Positions 11,195 to 23,526 of a stretch of DNA of 64,000 nt are shown here, in pieces. The notes under the pieces were generated by a model. It had not been told where the DNA came from and did not search any database. It worked only from the letters and a program-made list of their open reading frames with translations. The position numbers and the translations under genes are program-made. Numbering within the stretch: the stretch's first letter is position 1; every line of letters starts with the position of its first letter. The stretch comes from Metarhizium brunneum (taxonomy: Eukaryota > Ascomycota > Sordariomycetes > Hypocreales > Clavicipitaceae): contig NC_089422.1 in the NCBI RefSeq assembly GCF_013426205.1, positions 2,108,001 to 2,172,000 of the forward strand. Direction: 5' to 3'.

Positions 11195-12493
11195 ATGCGC
11201 TCATCAATCATTGCGTCTCTGGCGCTGGTGCCGTGGGCAACGTGCCACCAACAGCCATTGAAGGACGCGAAGCACCGTGTCCCAACCTCACACCACACAG
11301 TCACGACCGCAGCACCCTCATATCGCCAGGAACTGCTCAGCCTACACAGGCAACTCATCTCAATTCCCTCCATCTCGGGAGACGAAAACGCCGTCGGCAA
11401 CTTCCTCGTCGACTACCTCACTGCCCGCGGGTACCATGCCGACCTCCAGCCCGTCGCGGCCAGAGACGGCACGCCCCCCAACAAACAACGCTTCAACGTC
11501 CTTGCGTGGAAGGGCGAGAGAATCCCCTCGGCCAAGGTAGTTGTGTCCTCGCACATTGACGTCGTGCCCCCGCACATTCCATACTCCATCTCCCCCGGCG
11601 AAATCACGCCCGAAACCATGATCAAGGGCCGCGGCTCCGTCGACGCCAAGGGCAGCGTGGCGTCCATGATTGTCGCGCTGGAGCAGCTGCATGCTTCAAA
11701 GGAAATTGCCAACCGGGGAGACGTGATGCTCCTCTTTGTGGTGGGCGAAGAAGTGGCCGGCGACGGAATGGCCACGTTTAGCGACTCGCTGTCCAGGATG
11801 GAGGAGCCGCCCAAGTTCGACGCCGTCATCTTTGGTGAGCCTACCGAGAACAAGCTTGCGTGCGGCCACAAGGGCGGGCTGTTCTGCGACATCACCGCCC
11901 GTGGTGTGCCGGGTCATAGTGGGTATCCGTGGCTGGGCAAGTCGGCAAACGAGCTGATGGTGCGTGCCTTGGCCAAGATTCTGGATGCCGACCTGGGCAG
12001 CTCGGAGCTTTTTGGAAACACGACGTTTAACATTGGCCGGTTCGATGGCGGTGTGGCGGCTAATGTGATTCCTGAGAAGGCAGTGGTCAAGTTTGCCGGG
12101 AGGGTGGCCATTGGGCCCGAGGACAAGGGGCATGAGATTGTGACGAGCAAGATTCAGAGGATACTGGATGAGGTTGACGACGAGGCGTTTGACATGGACT
12201 GCACGCACGGCTATGGGTCGGTCGAGTGCAACTGCGAAGTTGACGGTATGTTTCCCAAGAGGTATCTGCTCATGGGGGCATTTACTAACCCCCCTCGTCG
12301 TACAGGATTCGAAAAGATTACAGTCAATTACGGCACGGATATTCCCAACCTGGCTGGTGATCACACGAGGTACTTGTACGGTCCTGGCAACATTCTCGTT
12401 GCTCATGGCGCGAGGGAAAACTTGACGGTTGCGGATTTGGAAGAAGCCGTTGAAGGGTATCAGAAACTAATTGTCCATGCGTTGAAGCAATAA
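11195..12493 (+). CDS. secreted or vacuolar M20 family metallopeptidase
   Basis: Zinc exopeptidase of the ArgE/DapE/ACY1/CPS1 group. Exons 11195-12245 and 12306-12493 give 412 aa. The 60 nt intron is a multiple of three without a stop (donor GTATGT, branch ACTAAC, acceptor ACAG), so it would be read through by a simple ORF caller. A signal peptide covers about residues 1-17. Metal ligands fit the family: H120 in SSHIDVVPPH, D150 in GRGSVDAKG, E185-E186 in VVGEEVAGDG, then the FGEPTENKLACGHKG block, and the last His in AGDHTRYLYGPG. ATG 11195 is used because the upstream frame has no ATG. It probably hydrolyses N-acyl amino acids or dipeptides in the vacuole or outside the cell. Convergent with mri1, 179 bp apart. 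Confidence 0.88.
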   Translation: MRSSIIASLALVPWATCHQQPLKDAKHRVPTSHHTVTTAAPSYRQELLSLHRQLISIPSISGDENAVGNFLVDYLTARGYHADLQPVAARDGTPPNKQRFNVLAWKGERIPSAKVVVSSHIDVVPPHIPYSISPGEITPETMIKGRGSVDAKGSVASMIVALEQLHASKEIANRGDVMLLFVVGEEVAGDGMATFSDSLSRMEEPPKFDAVIFGEPTENKLACGHKGGLFCDITARGVPGHSGYPWLGKSANELMVRALAKILDADLGSSELFGNTTFNIGRFDGGVAANVIPEKAVVKFAGRVAIGPEDKGHEIVTSKIQRILDEVDDEAFDMDCTHGYGSVECNCEVDGMFPKRYLLMGAFTNPPRRTGFEKITVNYGTDIPNLAGDHTRYLYGPGNILVAHGARENLTVADLEEAVEGYQKLIVHALKQ

Positions 12494-12672
12494 CGTCAGG
12501 GGATCACAGCAAGTGGCTGTGGAAGACGGGCTCAATGCTATACGCGCTCATAATCTAATGCGGTGACACCCCCCCAAGTCGTATCCATGTCGTTTCAAAA
12601 AAAAAAATCACACTTTTACATATCCAACTCCCACATGTGCACTCAACTTCCCATTACTTCAATCCATCACTA

Positions 12673-13833
12673 TCACACCCCAGCCACTTTTGCCCACCGT
12701 TCTGGCATTATCTTGCTAAAGTCGAATTTGCCATCGGGTCCCTTCTCGACTGCCCCCTTTTCAGTCACCACGGCATCAATCAACTCAGCTGGCGTAACAT
12801 CAAACGCGGGGTTCCACACCTCGATTCTCTGATCGGCCGTGGCAACTCTGACCTTTGTGCTCTCATCCACCTTGCCATCAGCCTTGATGACAGCACCAGT
12901 CACCTGGGTCAGCTCCTCCCGCTTGCGCTCCTCAATCTTGATGCCATTTCCCGTTTCCGTCTCCAGATCGATGCTGGTAGTCGGCGCCGCAACCAAAAAC
13001 TTGATGCCGTGGTGCTTCGCGAGCACGGCCAGTTGGTACGTCCCAATCTTGTTGGCAGTGTCACCGTTCCGAACAACTCGGTCGGCGCCGACAATGACAG
13101 CCACAATGTTCTTCTCAGCCTTCTTAGTGCGAAATAGGGATGCGGCCATGGAATCAGTAATCAGGGTGCTGGGGATGCCTTCATAGACCAGCTCAAAGGC
13201 AGTGAGGCGACTGCCTTGATTGTATGGCCTGGTCTCAGTACAGAACGCATGTCGTAGTTGGCCATTTGCCTGCAGGGTTCGAATAATGCCAAGTGCCGTT
13301 CCGTGGCCGGATGTTGCCAGCGAGCCGGTGTTGCAATGTGTGAGAACGGAAACGGTGTTATCTGATGTCGCGCCAACTTGCGTCTTGAGCCACTCGGCGC
13401 CGTAATCCCCGATGGCAAGGTTTGTCTTGAGGTCCTTTTCAAAGATGTTCTCGGCTTCTTCGATAAATCCCTGGATAATAGACGCCTTGGTTTCACCAGA
13501 CGTGCGTATCCGCGCCTTGAGCTGGTTAATGGCGTTGGTGAGATCGACGGCGGTGGGACGACTCTGCTTCAGATAGTCAAGCGCTTCGTCGATGTGGGCA
13601 ATGACTTGCTGAGGCGAGTCAGCAGCTACGGGGCCATTGAATAGCTCAACGGCAAGCCCAAGACTGGCGACGATGGCAATGGCAGGGGCGCCACGGGTTC
13701 GCATCGAGGCAATGCTGTCGAAGGCTTCCTGGCGGGTTGAGACTTGGTCATAGTGGAATTCGTGCGGGAGGCGGAGCTGGTCAAGGACCTCGAGCTTGCC
13801 GCGAGAATAGCGGACAGCTTGAAGGGTGGACAT
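12673..13833 (-). CDS. mri1: methylthioribose-1-phosphate isomerase
   Basis: Converts 5-methylthioribose-1-phosphate to the ribulose-1-phosphate form in the methionine salvage pathway. It belongs to the eIF2B-alpha/MtnA family. Single exon, 386 aa, starting at MSTLQAVRY. The frame stays open further upstream, but that part is not conserved in type. Diagnostic pieces are MRTRGAPAIAI (substrate phosphate loop), the catalytic cysteine in THCNTGSLATSGHGTALG, RPYNQGSRLTAFEL, and the catalytic aspartate in GADRVVRNGDTANKIGTY. The C-terminal tail runs to KIMPERWAKVAGV. Intact and housekeeping. It is divergent from TRS130. Confidence 0.96.
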   Translation of the reverse strand: MSTLQAVRYSRGKLEVLDQLRLPHEFHYDQVSTRQEAFDSIASMRTRGAPAIAIVASLGLAVELFNGPVAADSPQQVIAHIDEALDYLKQSRPTAVDLTNAINQLKARIRTSGETKASIIQGFIEEAENIFEKDLKTNLAIGDYGAEWLKTQVGATSDNTVSVLTHCNTGSLATSGHGTALGIIRTLQANGQLRHAFCTETRPYNQGSRLTAFELVYEGIPSTLITDSMAASLFRTKKAEKNIVAVIVGADRVVRNGDTANKIGTYQLAVLAKHHGIKFLVAAPTTSIDLETETGNGIKIEERKREELTQVTGAVIKADGKVDESTKVRVATADQRIEVWNPAFDVTPAELIDAVVTEKGAVEKGPDGKFDFSKIMPERWAKVAGV

Positions 13834-14291
13834 GGCGAATCTTTGAAACACCTTGATCACAAATGCAAAGAGGAAATGAAAGCGGCCTGCCAGATGTTTT
13901 GTTGCCCCTCCACATCTCCAGATCTTTCCAGGTTGAACAATTCTGCCGCCACCCCGCCATGGCGTCAGCGCGTACCGACACCAGACAGCTTGACATCTGG
14001 AGGTCCCAGCCCGATTTATTGGTGCACGCGCAACGGTCGACCAATGATGGTGCTTCAGTAGTGCACCGTGCTGCTCTACGGCGCCATGAGCTCTCACCGC
14101 CCGGCCTTTGACCAGACATGGACTGCACCACGTGTGATACTAGAGCTGCCAGGGACCTGCATGTGGTACCAAAAAGCCACACTGTCTCGAGTATTCCGAA
14201 TGTCGACTCTTGTGCATCGGCGCATTCAGCCTCGTCCTTAGACATCGCCTTCACATGATAAGATGCCAATGGCAGAATCGACGCGTTGGCC
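13834..14291. promoter_or_regulatory. divergent promoter region mri1 / TRS130
   Basis: The 458 bp between the two start codons must hold both promoters. Minus-strand frames run through it without homology, so I leave it unannotated as coding. No TATA box is evident, as usual for housekeeping genes. Confidence 0.5.
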
Positions 14292-17200
14292 ATGGAACAG
14301 CAGTCATCGACGTCAAAAGTGACAGGTAAGCCGTGCTCCTTGCTTCCTGCTTCCTGCTTCTTGCACCCCTTCCGCCTTAGCGTACGTGCTGACCTTTCTC
14401 AGTCGAGTACTTCGATCCTCACCATGTCTACAAGCTTCTTGCGCCTGGCCTAGTCCCTCGATTGCCCTTGCGCAACCTCCACTGGCAGTCGCATGCTGGA
14501 CCTCTCCGATCTATCGACACCCTACATGTTGATTTGGTGCCAGGCGATGCCTCGCAGCCACCCGAACCCGCGGCTCCCAAGTCAAGGCGGTCTACGAATG
14601 CCTCGCGTGACGATGGCTTCCAAACCCAGCAAGTGGGCGGAGAGGCCAGCTCGACAGACACAGTTGACAAGCAGGCTGCGGCGACCAAGACCTCCCCATC
14701 GGGCCAGCGGCGCCATCAGATCCCCGGCCTGCGCAGCACCCCCTATCTCAAAGTGCTCCTGGTACGGTGCGACGACAACGATTCATACAAGGCCACGGTG
14801 AGAGCAGAGGTTCGCGAGTGGATCAAGGAGCACACGCCGCCATCGAACTCGTCCAAAAAAGCCAGCAATCAGGAGAAGCACGATGCCTTTGAGTGGCTCA
14901 TATTGCATGTCGTCATCCCCAATACTGCGGCTGCCACTCAACCCCGAAACACTGGAAGCAAGGGTGAGGGGGGTTCAGCAGAAAAGGCATCAACTACTTC
15001 ACGATGGAGACCAGGGTCAACGCCATTGATGGAGAAGTTTCGATCAGATTTCAACTCGTCTAGCAAAGGCGCACCGGACCGTGTTGCCCAGATTCGCATC
15101 GGCATCAACGATGTGCCGTACGACCTACTGCCAAGGGTAGTTCCTGCTGTGCCGTCTGGATACTCGGAGACAGAGCAAGATGCAGAGAATGCATGGAACG
15201 AGCTGATGAGCAAATTCAAGAGCTTAATTCTGAGCTCTTTTGATATGCGAGTAACACAATACGAGGAGGATATTAAAGAAAAGGACGGTCAAAGAAGTCT
15301 ACCCGGCTGGAACTTTTGTACCTTTTTCATCCTGAAGGAGGGTTTGGCACGCGGGTTCGAAAATGTTGGTCTTGTCGAGGATGCCCTCGTCGGATACGAC
15401 GAGCTGAGCATTGGGCTTGATTCAGTCATTCAAGAACAAGTCGAGAGCGGAGCGCCGGAGAAGCACGGCGGCGTCATGTTAACATATACGGAGGAGCTGC
15501 AAAGGATGGCCAGGCAAGTCTTAACGGAGCTATCAGGGGACGCCGGTGATGAGGTAGCCGTGGACTTGCAAAGGCAGGAAACGGCCTCAAACGATGCCGA
15601 CGATATCCCCATCAGCTCATCGAATAAGGCCTACCGCGATATGATTCTTGCCAACCAAGTGTCCGTTTTTGATTTCAGATGCTACATCTTCTCAAGGCAA
15701 ATATCACTACTCCTGCGTTTGGGTAATGCATTTGCAACACGGGAAGAATTGCTGGCCAAGTTGATGGATCAGCGCAATTCGATTCTCCATGGCGTGGCGC
15801 CGCTCCTACCGCCCATGAATAATGACGATGGACCTGAAAATTTGGGCATGCTCTCCGAGGTATGCCGACGGACTTTGGAGTTTATTCCAGTAATATCCCA
15901 AGTGATGCGCCAAGATATCACCGCCTCCTTGTTAAATGATACCAATCCCAATACTGCAGACAATGCACAAGTGACGACCTTGGATCCATTCTTGCTGGAG
16001 ACGATGGACAACATGGTTGCATCGTTTGCATTTACCATTGCCCAGCAGATTCTCGTCCAAACGTCGACCAAAGCACTGCCAATCCCACTGCCGACCTTGG
16101 TCATGGAAGACGGAGCCGAGCCAAAGTCATCAATCCCAGAACCGAAGACTATGCTACATCCAGCGAGATCCTCGTCATTGCAAGCGCAGCCGTCATCTCG
16201 GCCACCTTCTAATCCCAACTTTCCCGGTCCTGGTAGGAAACCGAGTCTCGCAGAACCTGAGCCACAGGCGTCGTCGTTCCTCAAGGTTGGGCTTGAAGAA
16301 TTGGCGGCTCGTCGTGCGGAGCTGTACATGCTATCCAGGAGAATATTAGAAGGCCTGGGCAAAAAGCGCGGCTGGTCCAACGGCTGGGATGAAGCACCAT
16401 TGGTTGGTGAACCTGGGCTTGACGGCATGGAAGAAATCAGTCTCGATGATGGTGGTGCTGGTGGTGGATGTGGCCGTGGTTCGAGCATTGGAGGCAAATC
16501 TAGCACAGAATCTACTGCACCTTCAATCGCTGGTGTTGACAGTCAAATCCTGCGGACGGCCACCGATAACACAGTCGACTTTTATCGTCTATACGAAATT
16601 CTCACTGGCAAAGCTAGCCACCACTTTGCCGTTGCCAATCATGTTCATTCCGTCACGACTTGCAAAGCTGATCTGGCCATGCTCAAATTTCACACGAAAG
16701 AATACAAGGCTGCCACCAAACACTTCGAAGAGGCCACTCCATTCTTTGCCGAAAATGGATGGTCACTCTTGGAGCTATCTCTGCTGGTCATGTATTGCCA
16801 GTGTCTAAGCGAGCTCGGGTCCGACGATCACTATGTCAATGTTGCGATGACGCTTCTCATCAAGTCGTGTGCCGCTGAAAGAGAACGACGGGAGCGGAAG
16901 GCTGCCGTAGTAGCGCTGCCAAAGGCCACCATTCTCGATAGCTCGCCTACCAAGCAGGTCGCAGCCAAACTATTTGCACTGACTTCAAATCTCTCCTCAG
17001 AGGTCAAGGTGCCCCTATCAAAATTCTTCATGGATGTTGAGTTGGAAGGAACACCCGTATACCACGACCGCAAAGATGGGTTTTCGTTAAAGATTCAACT
17101 CAGGAGTCTGCTGCCAGAGAAGCTGACGCTGGATTCCGCAAAGTTAAGAATAACATGTACAGATGGAGGACCACGCAGAGACATCAACTTGGAAGTCGAC

Positions 17201-19036
17201 GAGGAAATTGTTCTCTCTCCAGGCAAGAATTCAATCTCTGTAGCGTGCAATGTATGTCAAAGCTGTCGATTTTTGGGTCTGATTCTATTACTAACTGCTG
17301 CCCAGTCCGTCATTCCCGGAAGCTATCGTGTAAGCCGGCTGGCTTTGGTATCCAGCAAACTATTCCTCCACCACGAACAAGATGTCAACTCCTTGCCTCC
17401 CCGGACAAGCAGCATCTTCCAAGATCCCGATGTAACCTTGTTTCAATGCCCCAATGCGCTTGACGTGCAGTTGACGGCCAGCAGACACATAAGCCTTGGC
17501 AAGAACAACGCGCTTGATCTCATCATTCGTTCTGGGTGGAACACCTTGAAGGGCTGTGAAGTCAAAATCCGACCAACAACCGGTGGTCTCCGTCTGTTGA
17601 CCACAGAAGCAAAACTTGTCGACGAATCCATCCAGTTTGCGAAACGCCCAGAATCTGGGGCGCTTTTCTTCGGTCCGATGGAGGAGGCGACATCCATTAC
17701 TGTGCGCTTGCCTTACTCCATTGAGCAGGATCTGGGCGACGTTTCAGTCAAGGTAGAGGTTACATATGTAACAACAAGTGACGAATCATTCCAGCTCGCA
17801 AAGTCGATCATGATTCCGGTCTCGCTCGCAGTTGGGGTGAATGTACAAGACGTGTTCAAGCATAATGCGCTGTTCTCGCGGTTCAACGTGGACACTGCGT
17901 CCTCCAGCCCACTGCGACTATTCAAGAGCGAGCTTGTGGAGTCGGAGCTGTTCGAACCCTCGTTTGGCATCCCGCCAGCCAATACAGTCATGGTTTTCCC
18001 AAAGCAGCATGCTACATTACTCTATAAAGTAAAAAGGAAGGAGGGGGCGAAGGTGGCTGCACGAAGCGGCAGGATACTGCATCTCAAGTTATACTACAGC
18101 GTGCTGCAGACGGAGATAGAGGAGCGCATAAAAGAGTCGATTCTAGAAGGACTCAAAGACACGCCGCTGGAGCTGTATTCCAAGGTGACGGCGGCGCGTG
18201 TACTGGAGGAAACAAGGAACGGGCTAGAGGCCCACGATCTAGAACGAGCAGCGCTGGTGGGCGAAGTCACAACATCGTATCTAGAGAAGGCCCGGTGGGC
18301 ACATCACTTGCGTGGTCTTGGATGTGTGCCCGGCACAAGGGACGATGCGACGACAAAATTGGCCGAGTTTCTCGACGATTGGCAGAGGAAGCACCCTCGC
18401 ATGACCCTCCCAACAGGCACACCAGACGAACCATGGTCCATTGTCATACCCGTCGAGGTCCCATCCCTCTCCGTTGTCCACACAGCCGACATTCGCATCG
18501 AGCAATCTCTCCTAGACCACCTTGAGGGACCCTCAGCGGGCGCTCCAGCAGCCTCGGTAAACCAAGTCCTTCCGGCGACACTCCACCTCAAATGGACACG
18601 CATCTGGGACACTGACGCGCTGGCTCGGGAGGACGAAGAGTTCAGCTACGAGGTCACGGCGCCCAGCGACGCATGGGTCATTGGCGGTCGTCGAAGGGGA
18701 CACTTTGTCATCCCTGGGGGCAAAGCACCCAGCACCATGTCGTCAACTGCAGAGACGGAGGCCGAAATCCCGCTGGTGCTGATCCCCCAGAGGGAAGGCT
18801 ATCTGCCGTACCCAACGGTGGAAATTAAGGATGTGCCGCCGGCGGAGGGACACAGAGGAGCAGCGAGCACAACTGCGCCGTGCGAGGTGGACTGGAGGAA
18901 TCTGGGCGAGACAGTGAGGGTGGTTAGCGAGAGGAGGAGCGTGACAGTGAGCTTGGATGCCAGTGGGCCGGGGGGAGGGCCATTGGTATGTGAAAGCGAG
19001 GGCATGAACAGGCAGAAGGGCAGGATAGTGGCATGA
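14292..19036 (+). CDS. TRS130: TRAPP-II complex subunit Trs130 / TRAPPC10
   Basis: Large subunit of TRAPP-II, the Rab11/Ypt31 GEF complex at the late Golgi. Three exons (14292-14325, 14403-17251, 17306-19036) give 1537 aa. The first exon encodes only MEQQSSTSKVT plus one base. Splicing it to VEYFDPHHVYKLLAPGL gives the expected N-terminal start of the family. The second intron (54 nt, donor GTATGT, branch CTAAC, acceptor CCCAG) is a multiple of three with no stop. The middle holds a TPR-like helical region, and the C-terminal third is beta-rich (TRAPPC10 C-terminal domain). The protein carries low-complexity Ser/Pro tracts near residues 550-600. Intact. Confidence 0.93.
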
Positions 19037-19091
19037 GGCAGACGGTAGACAAGAGAGTGTGCGATTCTACTTTTGATGCCTCTTTTGAGAA

Positions 19092-19109
19092 TGTGTGTGT
19101 GTGTGTGTG
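19092..19109. repeat. (TG)9 microsatellite
   Basis: Uninterrupted TG dinucleotides just after the TRS130 stop codon, in the presumed 3' UTR. Confidence 0.9.
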
Positions 19110-19925
19110 CGTGTCTGTATCGAACCATTTCATTTCGTCAACGCTACACCGTTATGTGATGTTTCCCTCCCCTCACCCTGGACGTCTCGTGCCATTTATC
19201 AATCAATCAGTCCACCAACCCATCCAGCCAACATGGAAGCTGCCCACGCAGCCTAGTGAAGGACGCCACGGCCGCAGAAACAATGGAGGAAGCACCAGCG
19301 CAGCACCCATCAGCGCCCAGGTCGCCATCCCATGCACGTCACACACCCGAAGCCTCGACGCCGCCTCGCACTCGCCTCACCCCTGACGTCATGCCCATCA
19401 CCCACCCACCAGCCGCTTGTCCTGCACCGGCCCGCGCCACATGACGCCGTGCCATCCCGACCAATCACTCTTGAGCGCTGTCCTGCGCGCCAGCCAAAAC
19501 GGGAACCGGTCAGCCTGCGCGAGACGGGTCACGTTGGACTGGCGTCTTGTTTCAGCCAGCGGGAGAAAAGTGTTTTGCATATCTTGGGATGAATGTTTCC
19601 CCGGGGGCTGCTAGGCATGTTTGTTGTGCTATATCCGACCACAGCTGCTAGACTGTTGCAGATATAAGTTCACGGGCTTTAGGGGACAGGGACGAGATTG
19701 ATGATGGATATCATGGCTCGGGAGACTCAAGAGCGTGCTGCGTTCTTGACACTTTGACTAGCTTGCTGCATGGTGGAGGAAAATTGTCTGTCAAGACGAA
19801 TGTCGTCTGCATGATTGGGGGAGTCTCAGGTATTACGACTAGCCCTCGTCCTGATGAGCAATGTTTGCGCTCTTGTTCATGCTGTAAGCATGTAGCTCAC
19901 ATTCCCCTTGTGAATGAGCATGAGA

Positions 19926-20027
19926 GCGGGCAATATTATTCTCCCACTCTTTGTCGCGCGCAAATTACTCAAGGGCGCCTTGGTAATTCATGTTGCATAT
20001 TTAAGCGCCCTTTTATAATTTGCCCGC
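19926..20027. repeat. nested inverted repeats
   Basis: Outer arms GCGGGCAA (19926-19933) and TTGCCCGC (20020-20027) enclose inner arms AAGGGCGC (19971-19978) and GCGCCCTT (20005-20012). The arms are perfect but short, with unpaired sequence between them. It could be a worn MITE-like element or coincidence. Confidence 0.4.
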
Positions 20028-20458
20028 CTATTTACGAGAGAAACGTATACTTTTATCTGCGTCTTGACGTAGCTAGTACTAATCTTGGAATAGGCACTAG
20101 GCTCTTCCCGCCTCTAGACACACCACCTGTCTTTGAAGATGGCTGCTTTGCTGTACTCGATATTGTCAGGGCAAGTTTTTTCTCTCCCTATAGACAGATG
20201 GTTTGCTGGGCATGGTCCCTAAAACACGGGCAGAATTATCGTTTGCCGGGGCCATGGTTCCGCATCCACCCTAGTTGACTGACGGTGTGTTATTTTGAAA
20301 TGCATTCGTGCCGTTGGATAATACAAACGAACAAAAAAAAAAGTTGAGAAACACACGCCCATCCATGACCAACCCCATTCATGATACAAACACACACACT
20401 TTTATACTTGAATAAAATAAAAAAAGAGTGGAGCTACCAGACGGCTTTTGACAAAAAA

Positions 20459-20474
20459 GAAAGAAAGAAAGAAA
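20459..20474. repeat. (GAAA)4 microsatellite
   Basis: Four tandem GAAA units. Confidence 0.85.
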
Positions 20475-22906
20475 GCCGCCAGGCCCCGATAAAAAGGGGC
20501 CGCCAGGACCCTGCAGACCGCCACTGACGATCCGGCTTCGCTCTGCGCGACAGGGGTCAGGGCTGCCGCCAGGGCGTCACATGGCCTCATTCCCCGCCAG
20601 CCGGCCTGTAAATAGCACCGTCGACAAGTTTTAACAACCAGTTGTCATGAAGGGCGAAAAAAAAAATAAGGATTGAATCCGTACGGTATGGAGCACGTCG
20701 TTTGCCCAAGTGCCTCCCCCGTCGTACCAGATCATCTGCCTCGGGGCTCGCCTGCGCCGCTATACCCAAGGGCCCTACGGAGTAGACACCCGGCATTCCT
20801 GGCGTCCATGTATCGACATGGACCAGTTCAAATGTTGACGTATCAATTGATGTATTTATGCCAGGCAAGCCCATCCCGGCCCAGGTTTTCTGTCTCCGGA
20901 TCCGCGGGAATCGACGTGCGCTCGCCCCGAGCCCGACACGACAGAAACCTGGCCCAATCCTGTGTGCCCAAGGCCTTGGCACCGGCGGGCTTTTATTTTG
21001 ACTCCAAATGTTCCATGTTCCACCAGACCCCGTCCTTCTCATGGCATCGCCATTTGTAAGCGCCACCACCGCCGGCAAGGCAAGCGCCGCAGTCGCTGTG
21101 CAACACGCAATGCGACATGGACTCTGCAGCTCGCAAGATGGCCCAATGCGTGGCCCAGAGACGGGGCCAAAAAAAAAAAAAAAACCAAGATTGACCCAGC
21201 CCTTGCTTGGGCTTGTGCCACCACCACGCCGACGCCGCACGAGATGTCGACGGTCTGACGGAAAAGGGGGAGGGGGGGGTCGGTCCCGTGGGAAGAAGGG
21301 GAGAAGGAGGCGGGGAACCTCTTTTGCCCATGACAGAATTCCCATTCATGCCGGCCCTCGCCATCGGACATGGACCAATGTGCGCATTCCATGTAGTCCA
21401 TGGCCATGGCGACACGGGGGGCCACGATGCTACTACAAACATTGAAGAGACGTGGACTTGACGTGAGCCCAACGCTGGAATTGGGCAAGCCGCTGCCAAT
21501 TTGCCGCTGCCGGCGAATGCAGTAGCCAGCTCCCCCATCTTCTCGGGCCTTGCCATCAATCGAATTGATGCTGGCCTCGTCCGAACGGCACCAGCGTCAA
21601 GCGACCAGACGTCACGCCAGGCCCCGTCTTCGGCGCCGTGCAGAGCACAACAGTTGGACGTGGACGTCTTCTCCCGGAATTGGCGCCAGTCTTTATCCAC
21701 CTGGTGACCACCTTTTTGTCCCCTTTGTCCCTACGTCTTGTTGTCAAATGAAGCTGCCGGCCGCTGCATGCAGACGCAGCTCCCTACAGATAGATGCAAG
21801 CCAGAGTCAAACCCAACGACGTCTTTTGAGTCCTCCTCGGCGTTTGCCCCGGTCTATTACCTCGTCCGACCTCATGCCAACCAACTCATTTATGTACGTA
21901 CATGACTTGACTCCACAGACGTCACGCCATTCACAATAAGCCATGTCAAATCACTGTGCTCTTTTATTGCTCTTGTCCCGGTAAAGTAATGATATTCACT
22001 TCGCAGCAGTTGGACGAGCCCGTTGCTGTCCATGCCGAGCACCAATTTCATCGCCCCCTGCGGAAGCATGGCGCCCTACTATTTTCCTCTTTTCCTTTTC
22101 CCCCATGCCGCCACTCCTCGTGAACCTGCCCACGCCGCCCGCAATCTAACGTTGCTTGATGCAGAAATCAAAAAGTGGCCCGAAGCGTCCCATAACTCGC
22201 TTCCCGTAAACGCCTAACAATATGCTTTTTCCATACGCCTCCCCCTTTGCGTACCGTGTCCCCCGGACAAATAGATTGGTGACTGTTCAAGCGGGGACTA
22301 ACAATAATAAAATGCTGCCAAGGGATAAAAACGAGGCGCTCGATTCGCCGCTTCAGTATGCTATCTGTTAACAACACTGGCAGCACTACGACAGTAGTGA
22401 CGACCTCTCCTGGCCCCGTCCGCAACGACATGCATGGAAGGGGCCCTTGAAGGGCGGTGAATGCCAACATATCTTTTTCTGGTGCTGTGTTCCGCCATGT
22501 CGTAGCTAGTGTACAATGAAACAAGGTGATTGGTATCAAATGTGTCTGCGAGGGGCCACCTCATCAGGTTGGAACCGTGGTCAGCATACCCCACGCGACA
22601 TGCAAATAATGAAAAACAAATAGGTGTGCCCGTTGGCTTGGGTATCATGCCCATAGTGGGTCGGTGTTGAAGCCATGTATGTTGGAGATGATGAACCACT
22701 GATTTTCAGTGGTTTCGTGACTCGATGTGACTGTTTTGGGGAAAATATGGGTTGGTCGTGTAAGGTGTTGTGCGCGGCGAATACGCAAAGAATGTCCATC
22801 AGGATCGACTCGTGATTCGATGGAATGCGCTATTGATCCGGTTGCTTCTTCCAAACGAGTTTCTCACAGCCTTCACCGCAGCACGTCTTCTAGACCATGC
22901 CGATAC

Positions 22907-23526
22907 TCATTTCTTTCCCCGGCTTCCGGATGAGGTAATCTTAGTGGTGCTCATTAGATCGCCGATGTACTTTTGAAGGAACTTGTTGTTGTTATCCAAC
23001 TTGTCGTGCTCTTCACGCACTGCCTCGATACGATTGAATATGGTGATGAGAGACTCTTGCAAGGCTTTGGCGTGTCTAATATTCTAATTAGCTTATGCAT
23101 TCATTTTTGATTTTTTTTTCTTTCACTAATGGGGGACACGACATCCCACGAGAAGCTCGAGTGTAGATTTGCTACCCTCCCACATCCAGAATCTCACCTT
23201 CGCATTTCTTCTCGGGCTTCTTTACCCAGTCTGTCAATGTCTTCGCTGGTTCGTCGAGGACTCATGGCTCTGACATCGTCGGGGCCGAATTGAGGGTCGA
23301 CGGGACCAACTTCGGAACTGTCGCGTGGAACGACGAGGGGACCACTGCTTTTTCGGCTTGGCATTCGTGGGCGAGTGGGCACAGGCTGGTGAATCACAGG
23401 CTGACTGGTGTCGGGTTCATTGTTTTCAGAAGTGGCTGTCGACACCGAAGAGTCGGATCGCTCGATTGGGTGTGTGTGGCCATCGTAGCCATTGGATTGT
23501 GAGTCGGGATCGGTTGACATGGCCAT
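22907..23526 (-). CDS. SCOC/Slo1-like short coiled-coil protein
   Basis: Two exons, 23526-23198 and 23075-22907, join in frame to 165 aa across a 122 nt intron (acceptor ATTAG). The first 100 residues are disordered and rich in Ser, Pro and acidic residues. The last 60 form an amphipathic coiled coil (AKALQESLITIFNRIEAV through DKLDNNNKFLQKYIGDLM), which resembles the SCOC family of Arl-interacting Golgi proteins (Slo1 in yeast). The family call rests on the C-terminal heptads and the NKFLQKYI.DLM signature. A second in-frame ATG lies two codons downstream. Likely function is Golgi/Arl GTPase-linked trafficking or autophagy, by family inference only. Confidence 0.75.

Larger units (their letters stand above)
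19037..22906. other. 3.9 kb intergenic tract with simple repeats
   Basis: Both strands show overlapping frames at 20587-21700, but none matches a family, and they use long homopolymers (poly-F and poly-K codons over A/T runs). They are most likely chance frames in GC-rich DNA. The frame at 19754-20278 begins at TTG and has no recognisable domain. The tract also holds a TG microsatellite, a GAAA microsatellite, a nested inverted repeat and one TACGGAGTA word (20776). A non-coding RNA cannot be excluded. Confidence 0.4.

Noticed and set aside
19754..20278. 174-aa plus-strand frame
   Set aside because: Begins at TTG, has no domain, and contains the nested inverted repeats.
20587..21700. Several long overlapping frames on both strands (up to 252 aa)
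   Set aside because: They contain poly-Phe/poly-Lys over homopolymers, overlap each other in different frames, and show no domain or splice logic.
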